Positions 34,427-43,451 of a DNA stretch of 64,000 bases are shown in pieces. The position numbers and the translations under genes are program-made. Position 1 is the first letter of the stretch, and the number at the start of each line of letters is the position of its first letter. A model generated the notes under the pieces. The model was given only the letters and a program-made list of their open reading frames with translations. It was not told the origin of the DNA and did no database searches. The DNA comes from JAPOXR01 sp965219635 (lineage in GTDB: Bacteria; Pseudomonadota; Alphaproteobacteria; Rhodobacterales; Rhodobacteraceae), in the NCBI GenBank assembly GCA_965219635.1, contig OZ244783.1:186001-250000 (forward strand), read 5' to 3'.

Positions 34427-35991
34427 CCCGCCGCCCCAACATCCTCTATATCATGACAGACCAGCATCGAGCCGATTGGCTGGGTTGCGCCGGGCACCCC
34501 GTGCTGCGCACACCCAACATCGACCGATTGGCAGAGCGCGGTACAAGATTCACCAACTTCTACGTGACCTCCCCGGTTTGTATGCCCAACCGCGGGGCAA
34601 TTTTCACCGGACGCTATCCGTCTGTGAACGGCCTTCGCCACAACGGATTGCCGTTGCCGGCGGAAGCCAACACCTTCGTGGATTTGCTCCGGGGAGCGGG
34701 TTACCAAACGGCATTGATCGGGAAGAGCCACCTCCAACCCTTTACAGAGCGGCCTCTTGTGCGATCAGACGAGAACCCGGTCTTCAATCCGGACTTTCCT
34801 GAAGCAACAAAAGCCAATGAAGACTGCTACGAATACGAGCAACCTGCCAAGTACGAAGCAGCCGAACCCTATGAGTTGCCGCGGCCATACTACGGGTTCG
34901 ATCACGTCCGCATGGTAACCGATCATTCGGACAGGTGCGGAGGGCATTACCTTCAGTGGCTGCGTGCCAAAACCGATAACTGGGCAGAAATTCGGGAACA
35001 CGCCAATCAGTTGCAGCACGGCTATTCTTGCCCTCAGGGCGTTCGCACTGCCGTACCCGAAGAACTGTATCCGACCGCCTACATAAGGGACGAAGCGCAA
35101 TCGTTCCTGGAGGCGCAAGTGGATGGTGAACAACCCTTCTTTGCCTTTGTGTCGTTTCCGGATCCACACCACCCCTTTACCCCGCCGGGGAAGTACTGGG
35201 ATTTGTATGACCCGGAGGATTTTGAGGTCGATCTGCCGTACGAGTCGCACCGCAATCCACCACCGCAGCTTGCGGAATGGAAACGGCTGATGGATGCGGG
35301 AATTGTTCCGAAACAGCAGCAGCAGGCGTTCATGGCGCCCGATCGCCAGGTCAGGGAAGCCATGGCGTTAACCGCAGGCATGATTGCCATGATTGACGAT
35401 GCCATCGGAGACATCCTGCGGACGCTGGAAGATACCGGACAGGCCGGTAACACGATCATAATCTTCAATGCCGATCACGGCGACTATATGGGCGCATTTT
35501 CCCTTTTGCTTAAGGGTCCGTTTCCGCACCACTCGGTGAACCGGGTTCCTTTCATCTGGGCTGAACCGGAGCTTGATACAGTCGCGGAAGCCGATGGGCT
35601 GGCTGCCTCAATCGACATCCCGGCGACCATTCTCGAGCGTTGCGATGTGCTCCCCTATTACGGGATGCAGGGATCGTCATTCCTTGACCAGTTGACCGGT
35701 GGGCCAGCTGCACGCGCATCGGTGCTGATCGAGCACGAGGAAAACAAGGTTTATCCCGGGTTGGAGCGCCGCCCAAATATCCGCAACCTCGTGACCGGAA
35801 CCCACCGGCTGTCCATCTACAAGGGCCTCGAATTCGGCGAGCTTTATGACCTGCGGAATGATCCCGACGAGACCCGTAATCTCTGGAATGACCCCGAGGC
35901 GGCTTCCATCCGGGCCGACATGATGTTCAGGCTGAATCAGGCAATGCTCAGCGCCATAGAGCCTGGCCCCTGGCCGAAGAGGTTTGCATGA
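34423..35991 (+). CDS. Cytoplasmic type I sulfatase coupled to a TRAP transporter
   Basis: Second formylglycine-dependent sulfatase, 522 residues. The modified cysteine is C53 in VCMPNRGAIFTGRYP; metal ligands lie in LYIMTDQHRADWLG and IIFNADHGDYMG. There is no signal peptide; the first strand starts at residue 6. The ATG at 34423 overlaps the permease stop (ATGA); the longer open frame from 34288 runs inside the permease gene. As with the first sulfatase, this predicts intracellular hydrolysis of an imported sulfate ester. It is only distantly similar to the first sulfatase, so the two operons probably serve different esters. Confidence 0.91.
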   Translation: MTRRPNILYIMTDQHRADWLGCAGHPVLRTPNIDRLAERGTRFTNFYVTSPVCMPNRGAIFTGRYPSVNGLRHNGLPLPAEANTFVDLLRGAGYQTALIGKSHLQPFTERPLVRSDENPVFNPDFPEATKANEDCYEYEQPAKYEAAEPYELPRPYYGFDHVRMVTDHSDRCGGHYLQWLRAKTDNWAEIREHANQLQHGYSCPQGVRTAVPEELYPTAYIRDEAQSFLEAQVDGEQPFFAFVSFPDPHHPFTPPGKYWDLYDPEDFEVDLPYESHRNPPPQLAEWKRLMDAGIVPKQQQQAFMAPDRQVREAMALTAGMIAMIDDAIGDILRTLEDTGQAGNTIIIFNADHGDYMGAFSLLLKGPFPHHSVNRVPFIWAEPELDTVAEADGLAASIDIPATILERCDVLPYYGMQGSSFLDQLTGGPAARASVLIEHEENKVYPGLERRPNIRNLVTGTHRLSIYKGLEFGELYDLRNDPDETRNLWNDPEAASIRADMMFRLNQAMLSAIEPGPWPKRFA

Positions 35992-36153
35992 CCACGGATT
36001 GCCAGACCGGGATTGACCCTGCCGGGATCGCTTCGGACAAGGTGCTCCATGATCCGAGCGCGTGGCACCAGGAATGTGGGTGAGCAAATTGACTCGTGAA
36101 CTCTTCCGCACGATCGGCCAAGTGATTTCGCCACTTGGCTGCGGAGGCCGCCG

Positions 36154-37857
36154 ATGAACTGGCAAGCAGAAGAAAACGGCACAGTTCAAGTTTCGGCAGG
36201 CGAGGCAATCCTGCGATCCCTCAAGGCTAACGGGATCGACTACCTCTTCATCAATCCGGGAAGCGATTTCGCTCCTATCATTGAGGCTTATGCGTCAGCG
36301 AGCTCTGACAAGATTCCGCAGGCTGTAACTGCCGCGCACGAAAATGTGGTCGTCGCAATGGCGCATGGCTACTTCCTGGCAACAGGCCGGATGCAGGCAG
36401 CGGCAGTACATGTGAATGTTGGATTGGCAAACGCAGTGATGGGCCTGCTCAATGCGCATTCGGACGATGTGCCGATCTTCATGATTTCAGGCCGGAATCC
36501 ACTGACGGAGGGTGAACGGAAAGGCAGCCGCCGAACGCCAATCCAGTACGGCCAGGAGATGTTCGATCAGACCTCGCTTGTCCGGGAAGCTGTCAAGTGG
36601 GACTATGAGTTGCGCTACGCAGAAAATGCGGCCGACCTCGTCAGCAGAGGCGCCTCAATTGCCAGAATGGAACCAACTGGCGCTGTCTACCTGTCGCTTC
36701 CCCGTGAACCGCTTTGCGAACTGACCGGTTTGCCGGGTGAACCTGCGCAGGTCGCCCCGTCGCAGGCACAACCGGATCCGGTTGCAATTGAAGAGGCAGC
36801 GAGGAAACTCGCAGCCGCCGAAAGCCCGCTCATCATCTGTTCGCGCGGTGATGCTGATGGAGTGATCAGCAGGGAATTGACGGGAATTTCCGAAGAAAAT
36901 TCCATTGCAGTGAGTGAGGTCTATGTGACCCGCAATGTCCTTCCAAGCGGGTTCCGGAATGGTATCGGCGGAAATGTCGCTGCGCACCTTCCCGGCGCGG
37001 ATGTCGTTCTGGTTGTCGATGCCAACGTCGCCTGGATTGAAACCAAGTCGAGGCCTGCGGAGGGCGCAGAGGTAATTCACCTCGGTCCTGACCCCCTGTT
37101 TACGCGAGTGCCGGTGCGCGGCTATCGGGCGACGCAGGCCATCCAATGCAACACGGCCGCTGGACTCAAGGCCCTGCGCGCAGCGCTTCCAAAGTGGGTG
37201 AATTCAGTTCGGCAGGCGGCAATCGACGCGCGGCGCGTGGCATTCCATGCCAGCAATCTGGCAAAGCAGGCATTGCCAGGCAGTGGAATCGCCACCAAGC
37301 CTTGGGTTGCCAAGTGTGTCTCGAATATCCTGGGCGATGGCACGGTCATTGCTGAACGCGCCGGTCCCAGATCGCTGTTCAACCTGTCGAGGCCGAACCA
37401 GTGGTTTGGCAACACTCAGGCCGGCGGGCTCGGCTGGGCACTTCCTGCTGCACTGGGATATCAGCTTGCCAATCGCGACCGGTTAACGGTCTGTGTCACG
37501 GGCGACGGCAGCTACATGTTTGCCAACCCTGTCGCCTGTCACCAGGCGGCAGCGGCACAGGAATTGCCAGTGCTGACTGTCGTTCTGAATAATGGTGGTT
37601 GGGATGCCGTCCGGACATCGACGCTGGAAATCTACCCGGATGGTGCCGCCGCCCGGGCAAACCATGTCCCGACGGTCCCCTTCTTGCCAATGCCCGAATA
37701 TGGCCGAATTGCCGAGGCTGCTGGTTGCCATGCCGAGATAGTGGAACTGGCAGAAGACCTGCCTGCAGCCCTTGATCGTGCGCTTAATGTGATCCGTGAG
37801 GAGAAGCGGCAAGCTGTGCTCGACGTCAAGGTTGGCTTGGATGACGGAGAGAAGTGA
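36154..37857 (+). CDS. Thiamine-diphosphate-dependent enzyme (acetolactate synthase-like)
   Basis: ThDP-dependent enzyme of 567 residues with the usual three domains: an N-terminal PYR domain containing the catalytic glutamate in AAHENVVVAMAHGY, a central domain, and a PP domain with the GDGSYMF...VVLNNGG cofactor motif near residue 450-480. The substrate is unknown; relatives decarboxylate or ligate 2-oxo acids. It is not the sulfoacetaldehyde enzyme Xsc by its N-terminal sequence. GGAGG precedes the ATG. It is the last gene of the TAXI-sulfatase operon after a 162-base gap, so it may process the carbon skeleton released by desulfation. Confidence 0.87.
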   Translation: MNWQAEENGTVQVSAGEAILRSLKANGIDYLFINPGSDFAPIIEAYASASSDKIPQAVTAAHENVVVAMAHGYFLATGRMQAAAVHVNVGLANAVMGLLNAHSDDVPIFMISGRNPLTEGERKGSRRTPIQYGQEMFDQTSLVREAVKWDYELRYAENAADLVSRGASIARMEPTGAVYLSLPREPLCELTGLPGEPAQVAPSQAQPDPVAIEEAARKLAAAESPLIICSRGDADGVISRELTGISEENSIAVSEVYVTRNVLPSGFRNGIGGNVAAHLPGADVVLVVDANVAWIETKSRPAEGAEVIHLGPDPLFTRVPVRGYRATQAIQCNTAAGLKALRAALPKWVNSVRQAAIDARRVAFHASNLAKQALPGSGIATKPWVAKCVSNILGDGTVIAERAGPRSLFNLSRPNQWFGNTQAGGLGWALPAALGYQLANRDRLTVCVTGDGSYMFANPVACHQAAAAQELPVLTVVLNNGGWDAVRTSTLEIYPDGAAARANHVPTVPFLPMPEYGRIAEAAGCHAEIVELAEDLPAALDRALNVIREEKRQAVLDVKVGLDDGEK

Positions 37858-38066
37858 CAAGGATGCCGCCACATTGGAGAACTGCTGCTATTGCGCATAA
37901 ACGAAATTGGGTCGGCGCGAATTGGGATGCTATTCCGAGCGATGGGCACTGGGTGATCCCTGCTTACTTGCTGTTTGGGCAAACCGCGAATGTCGACGGA
38001 AAAAAGCGTGATGCGGTTCAATTTTCTGGGCAGTGCTGTTCACGGAATTTCTCATGTCTTTCGAGT

Positions 38067-38951
38067 TCACTCGACTGGAGCAATCTCTGGTTGCTTCAGA
38101 TCGAGAGTCATCAGATCTTCGCCCCAGATGATCCGGCCCAAATAGACTTGAGCCATTTCAGCGATACAGCGTTCCCGAATTCCCGGTGGTTCCAGTTGCG
38201 GCGAAAAATGCGTCGCAACAAGAGTCTTGACGTTTTGCTCGGCGGCAAGATTGGCAATTTCCATATGGCCTGATGCCGTGAGGGGACCCGACTCCGGCAT
38301 GAACGTGCCCGAAATGAAGTGGCACATGTGAATGAGCAGGTCGGCGTTCCTTGCCAGTGCCTGGATGCCTTCGCACGGCCCAGTATCGCCAGAATAGACA
38401 AGGACTCCATCATCGCTTTCGAGGCGGAACCCAAAGGCTTCGATGAATTCCGGCTGATGCAGCACCGACTTCACAGTCACTCGCCAGTGGTCTGACTCAA
38501 TCACCTGTCCGTCGTGGATCTGGACAACTTCAGGAGCAGGTCGGCGGCGGGGAAGCACACCTCCCCGGTTTGCAAATACGCGCAACGAACCGGGGGCATT
38601 CATTCGGCTTGAGATGTCGGGTTCAAATACACCATCCTCGCCGAATAGCAGTTGCGTCATGCGGTTTGTGTGAGCTGGACCATACACGGTCAGTTCCGGG
38701 ATCCTGCCGGCCCCCTGATCCCATCTCGAGTGTACCAATCTGGCATAGTCCAGGATATGGTCACTGTGCAGATGGGAGAGGAATAGAGTGTTGACTTCGG
38801 TTGCGCTCTTTCCGGTCCGAAGAAAGTTCTCGTGAGCACCGGCGCCGTGGTCAAACAGGATCAACTCTTCCCCGATCTGAACAAGGTATCCGGATGATGC
38901 CCGGTTCGGCAATGGCGAAGGGCTTCCGGTTCCGAGCAAAGTGACCTTCAA
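38067..38951 (-). CDS. MBL-fold hydrolase (RNase Z-like)
   Basis: Metallo-beta-lactamase-fold hydrolase of 294 residues. The metal motif HLHSDH is in FLSHLHSDHILDYARL, with later ligands in VYSGDTGPCEGI and TLVATHFSPQLEPPG. The N-terminus LLGTGSPSPLPNRASSGYLVQIGEELILFDHG is like RNase Z and arylsulfatase-type (AtsA) MBL enzymes. It starts with TTG at 38951, overlapping the TctA stop as TTGA, so it is translated together with the transporter. A small-molecule ester or lactone substrate imported by this TTT system is more likely than tRNA processing. Confidence 0.85.
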   Translation of the reverse strand: MKVTLLGTGSPSPLPNRASSGYLVQIGEELILFDHGAGAHENFLRTGKSATEVNTLFLSHLHSDHILDYARLVHSRWDQGAGRIPELTVYGPAHTNRMTQLLFGEDGVFEPDISSRMNAPGSLRVFANRGGVLPRRRPAPEVVQIHDGQVIESDHWRVTVKSVLHQPEFIEAFGFRLESDDGVLVYSGDTGPCEGIQALARNADLLIHMCHFISGTFMPESGPLTASGHMEIANLAAEQNVKTLVATHFSPQLEPPGIRERCIAEMAQVYLGRIIWGEDLMTLDLKQPEIAPVE

Positions 38952-40447
38952 GCCGCCGGTCTCCGTTGGCGCGTCAAGCTGCGAGCGCGCAGAAATATGA
39001 CGACAATACCGACCAGCAAGAAAGCTGCTGCCACCGGTCGCTCGGCAAATATCAGGTAGCCCGAGTCCGACAACCTAACCGATTGACGGAAACTCTCTTC
39101 AGCACCACGCGCCAACACGAATGCAATGATGAAGGCAGGCGGGCTGAATCCGGAGATGCGCATGAGCCATCCGGCAGTGCCGGCAATAATCATGATCCAG
39201 ACATCGAAGAGACTGCCACGCGCTGCGTAAGCCGAGACAATCGCAGTGAGGAATATCATCGGGTAGAGAGTTCTCGCCGGAATTCGAAGGATCATCCTTC
39301 CAACATGCGCTGCACCAAAATAGCCGATGAGTCCGTAGGCAGCGATGCCCAGCAGGCCTGCGGCAAAGAGGCTATAGACGATGTCGCGCGACGTGATGAA
39401 CAGGGTCGGACCCAACTGGAACCCGTGAATGTAGAATACGCTGATCAGTATGGCTGCAATTGTTGATCCCGGAATTCCAAGTGTAAGCAGAGGCGCCATC
39501 GAAGGACCTGAAACTGCATTATTCGCAGCTTCGGGCGCAGCGACACCCGCAAGCGCACCTTTTCCCCATTCCTCTGGGTTCTTCGCACGGCGCTTGCCTT
39601 CGCCATACGAGATGAACGCCGCAACCGAGGACCCAAGTCCAGGCAGCATGCCAATGAATGCGCCAATCAATGACGAACGGAATACATGAGGGAGGCACGG
39701 GCGATACTCGGCCCAACTCAGGCGGTTTCTTGTCCTGTCGTCCTGCAATGGATCCTGAAAAACCTCAACTTTGCCTCCTCCTTTCTGAAGTTGTTGGAAT
39801 ACCTCAGCAAACACAAACATGCCGATGATGATCGGAACCAGCGGCACACCGCCAGAAAGCTCAAAGAAACCGAAAGTCAGACGATCCTGACTGGTGATTG
39901 GATCAAGGCCAATCATCGCCACGACTATGCCGAGGGAGGCACTGGCAAGCCCCTTCAGGATCGAGTCGCCGATTACCGAGCCGATCACCACAAACGCTGC
40001 GAAGTAGATCGAGAACAGTTCCGGGGGGCCGAGCATGAGTGCGACCTTGGCGATCAGGCCGACGAAGAGGATCAACAGGATGTCACCGGTCAGGTCGCCG
40101 ATGGCAGACGACACGGTAGCAACCTTCATTGCCTTGGTGGATAGGCCGCGCTGCGAAAGGGGGAAACCATCGATCTGGGTTGCAGCGGCGGCGGCTGTGC
40201 CGGGCGTGTTAAACAGTATTGCGGCGATGGAGCCGCCGTAGCGCCCCGATTTTCCGATGACATAGAGAAAGGCCAGCGCACTCAGCGGTTCCATATAGAA
40301 GGTCGCTGGAACCAATATGGCGATGGCCGCTGCCGGTGTCAGTCCGGGAATGGCGCCGACGATCATGCCTATCAGCGCACCCAGGACGACCCAGGTCAGA
40401 ACCGCCGGGCTCCCCATAACTGTTGCAAGGCCAGCGAGTATCTCCAC
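38948..40447 (-). CDS. tctA: TTT transporter large permease (TctA), second system
   Basis: Large permease of a second tripartite tricarboxylate transporter, 499 residues with about 12 helices. Motifs: GAIPGLTPAAAIAILVPATF near the N-terminus, GMLPGLGSSVAAFISYGEGKRRAKNPEEWGKGALAGV in the middle and LLTLGIPGSTIAAILISVF. GTG at 40447 is the start, one base after the TctB stop. It overlaps the MBL hydrolase gene at its end. Confidence 0.93.
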   Translation of the reverse strand: MEILAGLATVMGSPAVLTWVVLGALIGMIVGAIPGLTPAAAIAILVPATFYMEPLSALAFLYVIGKSGRYGGSIAAILFNTPGTAAAAATQIDGFPLSQRGLSTKAMKVATVSSAIGDLTGDILLILFVGLIAKVALMLGPPELFSIYFAAFVVIGSVIGDSILKGLASASLGIVVAMIGLDPITSQDRLTFGFFELSGGVPLVPIIIGMFVFAEVFQQLQKGGGKVEVFQDPLQDDRTRNRLSWAEYRPCLPHVFRSSLIGAFIGMLPGLGSSVAAFISYGEGKRRAKNPEEWGKGALAGVAAPEAANNAVSGPSMAPLLTLGIPGSTIAAILISVFYIHGFQLGPTLFITSRDIVYSLFAAGLLGIAAYGLIGYFGAAHVGRMILRIPARTLYPMIFLTAIVSAYAARGSLFDVWIMIIAGTAGWLMRISGFSPPAFIIAFVLARGAEESFRQSVRLSDSGYLIFAERPVAAAFLLVGIVVIFLRARSLTRQRRPAA

Positions 40448-40448
40448 G

Positions 40449-40928
40449 TCAGTAACCTTGTATCACATCAAGCAGGTCGAACTGCAGGCCGTATGGTGGG
40501 AACACGCCAAGGCCCTCAAAGAAGACCAGGTGGTAGATTGCAGGACAAAGCAGGGCGGAGAGTATCAGGCCAGTGACTGATCTGATGCCGAACAGGTAAA
40601 GCGCCGCAGGAGCAGCAACCGCCGTGGCAATGAGGTAGCCAAACTGGCTTACGCATGCCACATAGGCAACTGACAGGATCGCCAATGCCAGCACCGAAAG
40701 CGGCTTGCTTACGGCAGGTTGTACTTCCGAGGAGGCGCGGCGTCCATGGACCAGTTGAAGGAACCCCAAGCCCGCAATCAGCAATGACCCGGCCATCGGA
40801 AAGACGCGCGGCCCTGTTCCCCCCTGTTCCAGGATTTCAATTTCGAAGCTTGCGGCAAAGAAGGCTGCGCCAACTGCCATCATGGCGAGGCCCGGCAGGG
40901 CCCCGCGTATGATTTGACTGCCTTGCAA
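40449..40928 (-). CDS. tctB: TTT transporter small subunit (TctB), second system
   Basis: Small membrane subunit of 159 residues with four hydrophobic helices (ALPGLAMMAVGAAFFAASFEI, VFPMAGSLLIAGLGFLQLV, LSVLALAILSVAYVACVSQFGYLIATAVAAPAALYLF). The EQGGTGPRVFPM motif is the family hallmark. TTG at 40928 is the only start with a sensible position, five bases after the tctC stop, with a ribosome-binding site inside tctC. No stem-loop separates it from tctC, unlike the first TTT operon. Confidence 0.88.
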   Translation of the reverse strand: MQGSQIIRGALPGLAMMAVGAAFFAASFEIEILEQGGTGPRVFPMAGSLLIAGLGFLQLVHGRRASSEVQPAVSKPLSVLALAILSVAYVACVSQFGYLIATAVAAPAALYLFGIRSVTGLILSALLCPAIYHLVFFEGLGVFPPYGLQFDLLDVIQGY

Positions 40929-40933
40929 AGTCT

Positions 40934-41893
40934 CTACTTGATGGCCTCGATTATGGGCCGCACCGTGCTTTCAAGCTCCCGCAAGCGAGCTTCGGCTGCA
41001 TCGGATGGGAGATAGGCTGGCAAGAGCCCTTTTGTCTGCATTTCGTTGGCGTAGGCATCGCCTTCCACGATCTCGCGCACATGGGAGCTAACAGTCGCAA
41101 TGGCTTCCGCTGGCGTTCCTTTGGGTGCAAACATGACAATTGGTGTATTCACAAATTCATACTCGAAGCCGAGTTCAGCCACCGTGGGAATGTGAGGCTG
41201 CAGTGCATCCCGCTCAGGGGCGATGAGAGCCAGCGCTCTCATTTCCGCTTCGAAGCCGCGGTTTTGCTGTACGCCGATCGTCGCAAAATCGACCTGACCG
41301 CCAATCACTGCGGCCCGAACCTTTGCGCCGCCCGCAAACGGAACGTCTGTTGCTTCAAGTCCATTGGCAGTGAGGAAGCTCTGGCCCGAAACATGCAGGA
41401 ATACGCCCCGGCCTGTGTGCGCCCAGCGCAGTCCGCCGGGGTTTGCTCTCGCTGCCTCGATCAGATCGCCCAAAGTCTCGAAGGGGCTGTTTGCCGGCAC
41501 GACAATCGATGCCTGAAGACCTCCGACCTGAGCCACGATATCGAAGCTGTCAAACGGATTGATCGGAATGTCCTTGAAAATCGAGGCCATGACCAGTGCG
41601 CCACCAGTCGTGATCATGAATGTCTGTCCATCCGGCCGGGCAGCTGCCACTTCCGTGGCACCATTGACGCCGCCTGCTCCCGGCTTGTTGACGATATTCA
41701 CCGGCACGCCGAGCATATCCGAGAGTGGCTCAAGCAGTGCTCGCCCGTAGGTGCTGGTTCCACCTCCGGGTGGGTAGGGCACCACAAGGTTTATTGGCCG
41801 GCGTGGCTGCCAGTCAGCAGCGAGTGATTGAAATGGGCTGGCGCCAACCGCAATGACTGCTGCGCCTGTACCCAGAAATGTTCTTCGTCTCAT
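40934..41893 (-). CDS. tctC: TTT substrate-binding protein with Tat signal (TctC), second system
   Basis: Periplasmic Bug/TctC binding protein of 319 residues. It begins MRRRTFLGTGAAVIAVGASP, a twin-arginine (Tat) signal with RRTFLG, whereas the first TctC of this window has a normal Sec signal. After cleavage near SLAADWQ the Bug fold follows (RPINLVVPYPPGGGTSTYGR, NIVNKPGAGGVNGATEVAAA). GGGGAGGACA precedes the ATG at 41893. It is the first gene of a minus-strand operon tctC-tctB-tctA-MBL hydrolase. Confidence 0.92.
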   Translation of the reverse strand: MRRRTFLGTGAAVIAVGASPFQSLAADWQPRRPINLVVPYPPGGGTSTYGRALLEPLSDMLGVPVNIVNKPGAGGVNGATEVAAARPDGQTFMITTGGALVMASIFKDIPINPFDSFDIVAQVGGLQASIVVPANSPFETLGDLIEAARANPGGLRWAHTGRGVFLHVSGQSFLTANGLEATDVPFAGGAKVRAAVIGGQVDFATIGVQQNRGFEAEMRALALIAPERDALQPHIPTVAELGFEYEFVNTPIVMFAPKGTPAEAIATVSSHVREIVEGDAYANEMQTKGLLPAYLPSDAAEARLRELESTVRPIIEAIK

Positions 41894-42604
41894 TGTCCTC
41901 CCCTTTGACGATTCAATCATGGTGCAAGTGAGGCGGAAGCATAGCGTCTGCAGAAGAATTGAAAACCAGCAAACTTATTGTTCAGAGGGCTCGATCGAAA
42001 GTTGGGACCGGCATTCGGCCGAATAGCCAAGGCGATCAGGATCCAGGCGGAGCGGAGGTGATTGTCTTGGCCGGGATAGCCGGTGGGACCGGACGTTGAA
42101 GGCAGGAAAGAGGACTTCGTTCTGCAAGGAGAGTCTCAGCCTCAATTGAGATCCACGGCGTTTGGCAACGGCCGTGAAGTAAGGCGGCAGCGGTCCAATT
42201 GCACGGCTGCGACAGGCCGCATGATGGTCCTGGCTTGCCGGTGCCGGAAGCCGGAAGGGGCCTTTCCGCCAGAAATCGGATGCGGCATGCCGCCAATAGG
42301 CCGCGGCAGGGCCAGCGCCGAGTCTGTGAATTCGGGGCTTCGCCCCCGGCGTCGAAGTCAGTCCAGTCCTGCAACGGCATTGAACAGTGCAGTGGATTGG
42401 GCGCTTTCCGTTGGGTTAAAGCCACAGGGCAGTATTGAACCTTCACCAGGTTCCACCGGAACCTTGGCCGCCAGCACAGCAACTTCGTTATTGGCTTCAG
42501 CGCCGATGTATCCGGCACTACACGGAGGCACCCATGATATTGTGCGGATGGGTCCCTTCACGGCTTTGCATGGGCCGCAAACCGTGCCAGCTTCGCAGTC
42601 GCCG
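41894..42604. other. Intergenic region without a recognisable gene
   Basis: About 710 bases between the second TTT operon and the PanB-like gene. Frames are open on both strands (for example 42083-42868 plus, 42036-42518 and 42358-42630 minus) but none resembles a known family, and the plus frame runs across the real minus-strand gene. It holds the promoter of the TTT operon. A decayed gene is possible. Confidence 0.45.
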
Positions 42605-43441
42605 TCACGATACCTTGTCCAAGGCCTCAAGAAACTTGTCCTTCTCGTTCCTGTGCATGCGGATGTTGTTTTCGGGATACGGAAAGTTCCCTGCTTTCAC
42701 CTCGGTGTCGAAACCTATCAATGCCCGCATACGCTCGTCGTGGATCTGGTCATGCAATCGCTGTACGTCGCCGAACGCAAAGGCGTGCTTGGGCGGGTGG
42801 TCCTCCTCGCTGGCTTCGCCGCAGATGTCCTTGACGAAGCTGAAGATTGCATCGCCCGCATTGCCTGAGCCAAGTGAGAAAGTCACAATCGTGGTCTTTT
42901 CGTTAACTGCCTCCAGCACCTCTTCGGCGATGCACTCGACCTCGACGGCAATGACCCCCACATCCTCCATTCGCTTTAGGGTCCTGTAGATCTCAATGGC
43001 CTCGTCTGCCGTACGGCCCCAGGCACGCAGGCCGCCGCAATAGTGGCTGAAGGTCGGGATCAGCCCGATATGCGATTGCACTGGAATGCCCTCCTTTGCC
43101 AGCGCTTCCATTACATCGAAGGAGCGTAGGGTATAGTACAAGTCCGCCCCTTTACGCATCATGTCAAAGGCGTGATCCATGATTTCCTGCGTTGATCCGA
43201 ACTGCGCCCAGGTCGAACCAACTCCGGCAAAGATGTGTGGCGCCACTTTGCGGGTGTGTTCGATGTGTTCGTCCCAGACCGCCAGCAGGTCGATGCCTGC
43301 ATCGAGGCAGGCATGAAGTTCCTCCAGATTGGACGGGTTCGACATCGAAAGCTTCTTGCCAGATCCCTTCAGAGCCTGCAGGTCGGCAATGGTATAGTTG
43401 CGCCACGCCGGGCGGCGGCCAAAATCGTAGATGCGTTTCAT
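42605..43441 (-). CDS. PanB-like protein (PEP mutase/ketopantoate hydroxymethyltransferase superfamily)
   Basis: Protein of 278 residues similar to ketopantoate hydroxymethyltransferase in its second half: KEGIPVQSHIGLIPTFSHYCGGLRAWGRTADEAIEIY matches the PanB DAGIPVMGHIGL...GRT segment, and AVEVECIAEEV keeps the catalytic glutamate region. The first metal Asp may remain in LLAVWDEHIE, but the DMPFGSY and KLEGG segments that give the other ligands and substrate lysine are replaced (GVGSTWAQFGS, YYTLRSF). So it is unlikely to make ketopantoate. GGAGTTG precedes the ATG at 43441. The hydroxylase gene lies ten bases upstream, pointing to one operon. Confidence 0.75.
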   Translation of the reverse strand: MKRIYDFGRRPAWRNYTIADLQALKGSGKKLSMSNPSNLEELHACLDAGIDLLAVWDEHIEHTRKVAPHIFAGVGSTWAQFGSTQEIMDHAFDMMRKGADLYYTLRSFDVMEALAKEGIPVQSHIGLIPTFSHYCGGLRAWGRTADEAIEIYRTLKRMEDVGVIAVEVECIAEEVLEAVNEKTTIVTFSLGSGNAGDAIFSFVKDICGEASEEDHPPKHAFAFGDVQRLHDQIHDERMRALIGFDTEVKAGNFPYPENNIRMHRNEKDKFLEALDKVS

Positions 43442-43451
43442 GGTACAACTC

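Noticed and set aside
42083..42868. 261-codon plus-strand open frame
   Set aside because: Its second half is antisense to the PanB-like gene and its first half has no recognisable similarity.
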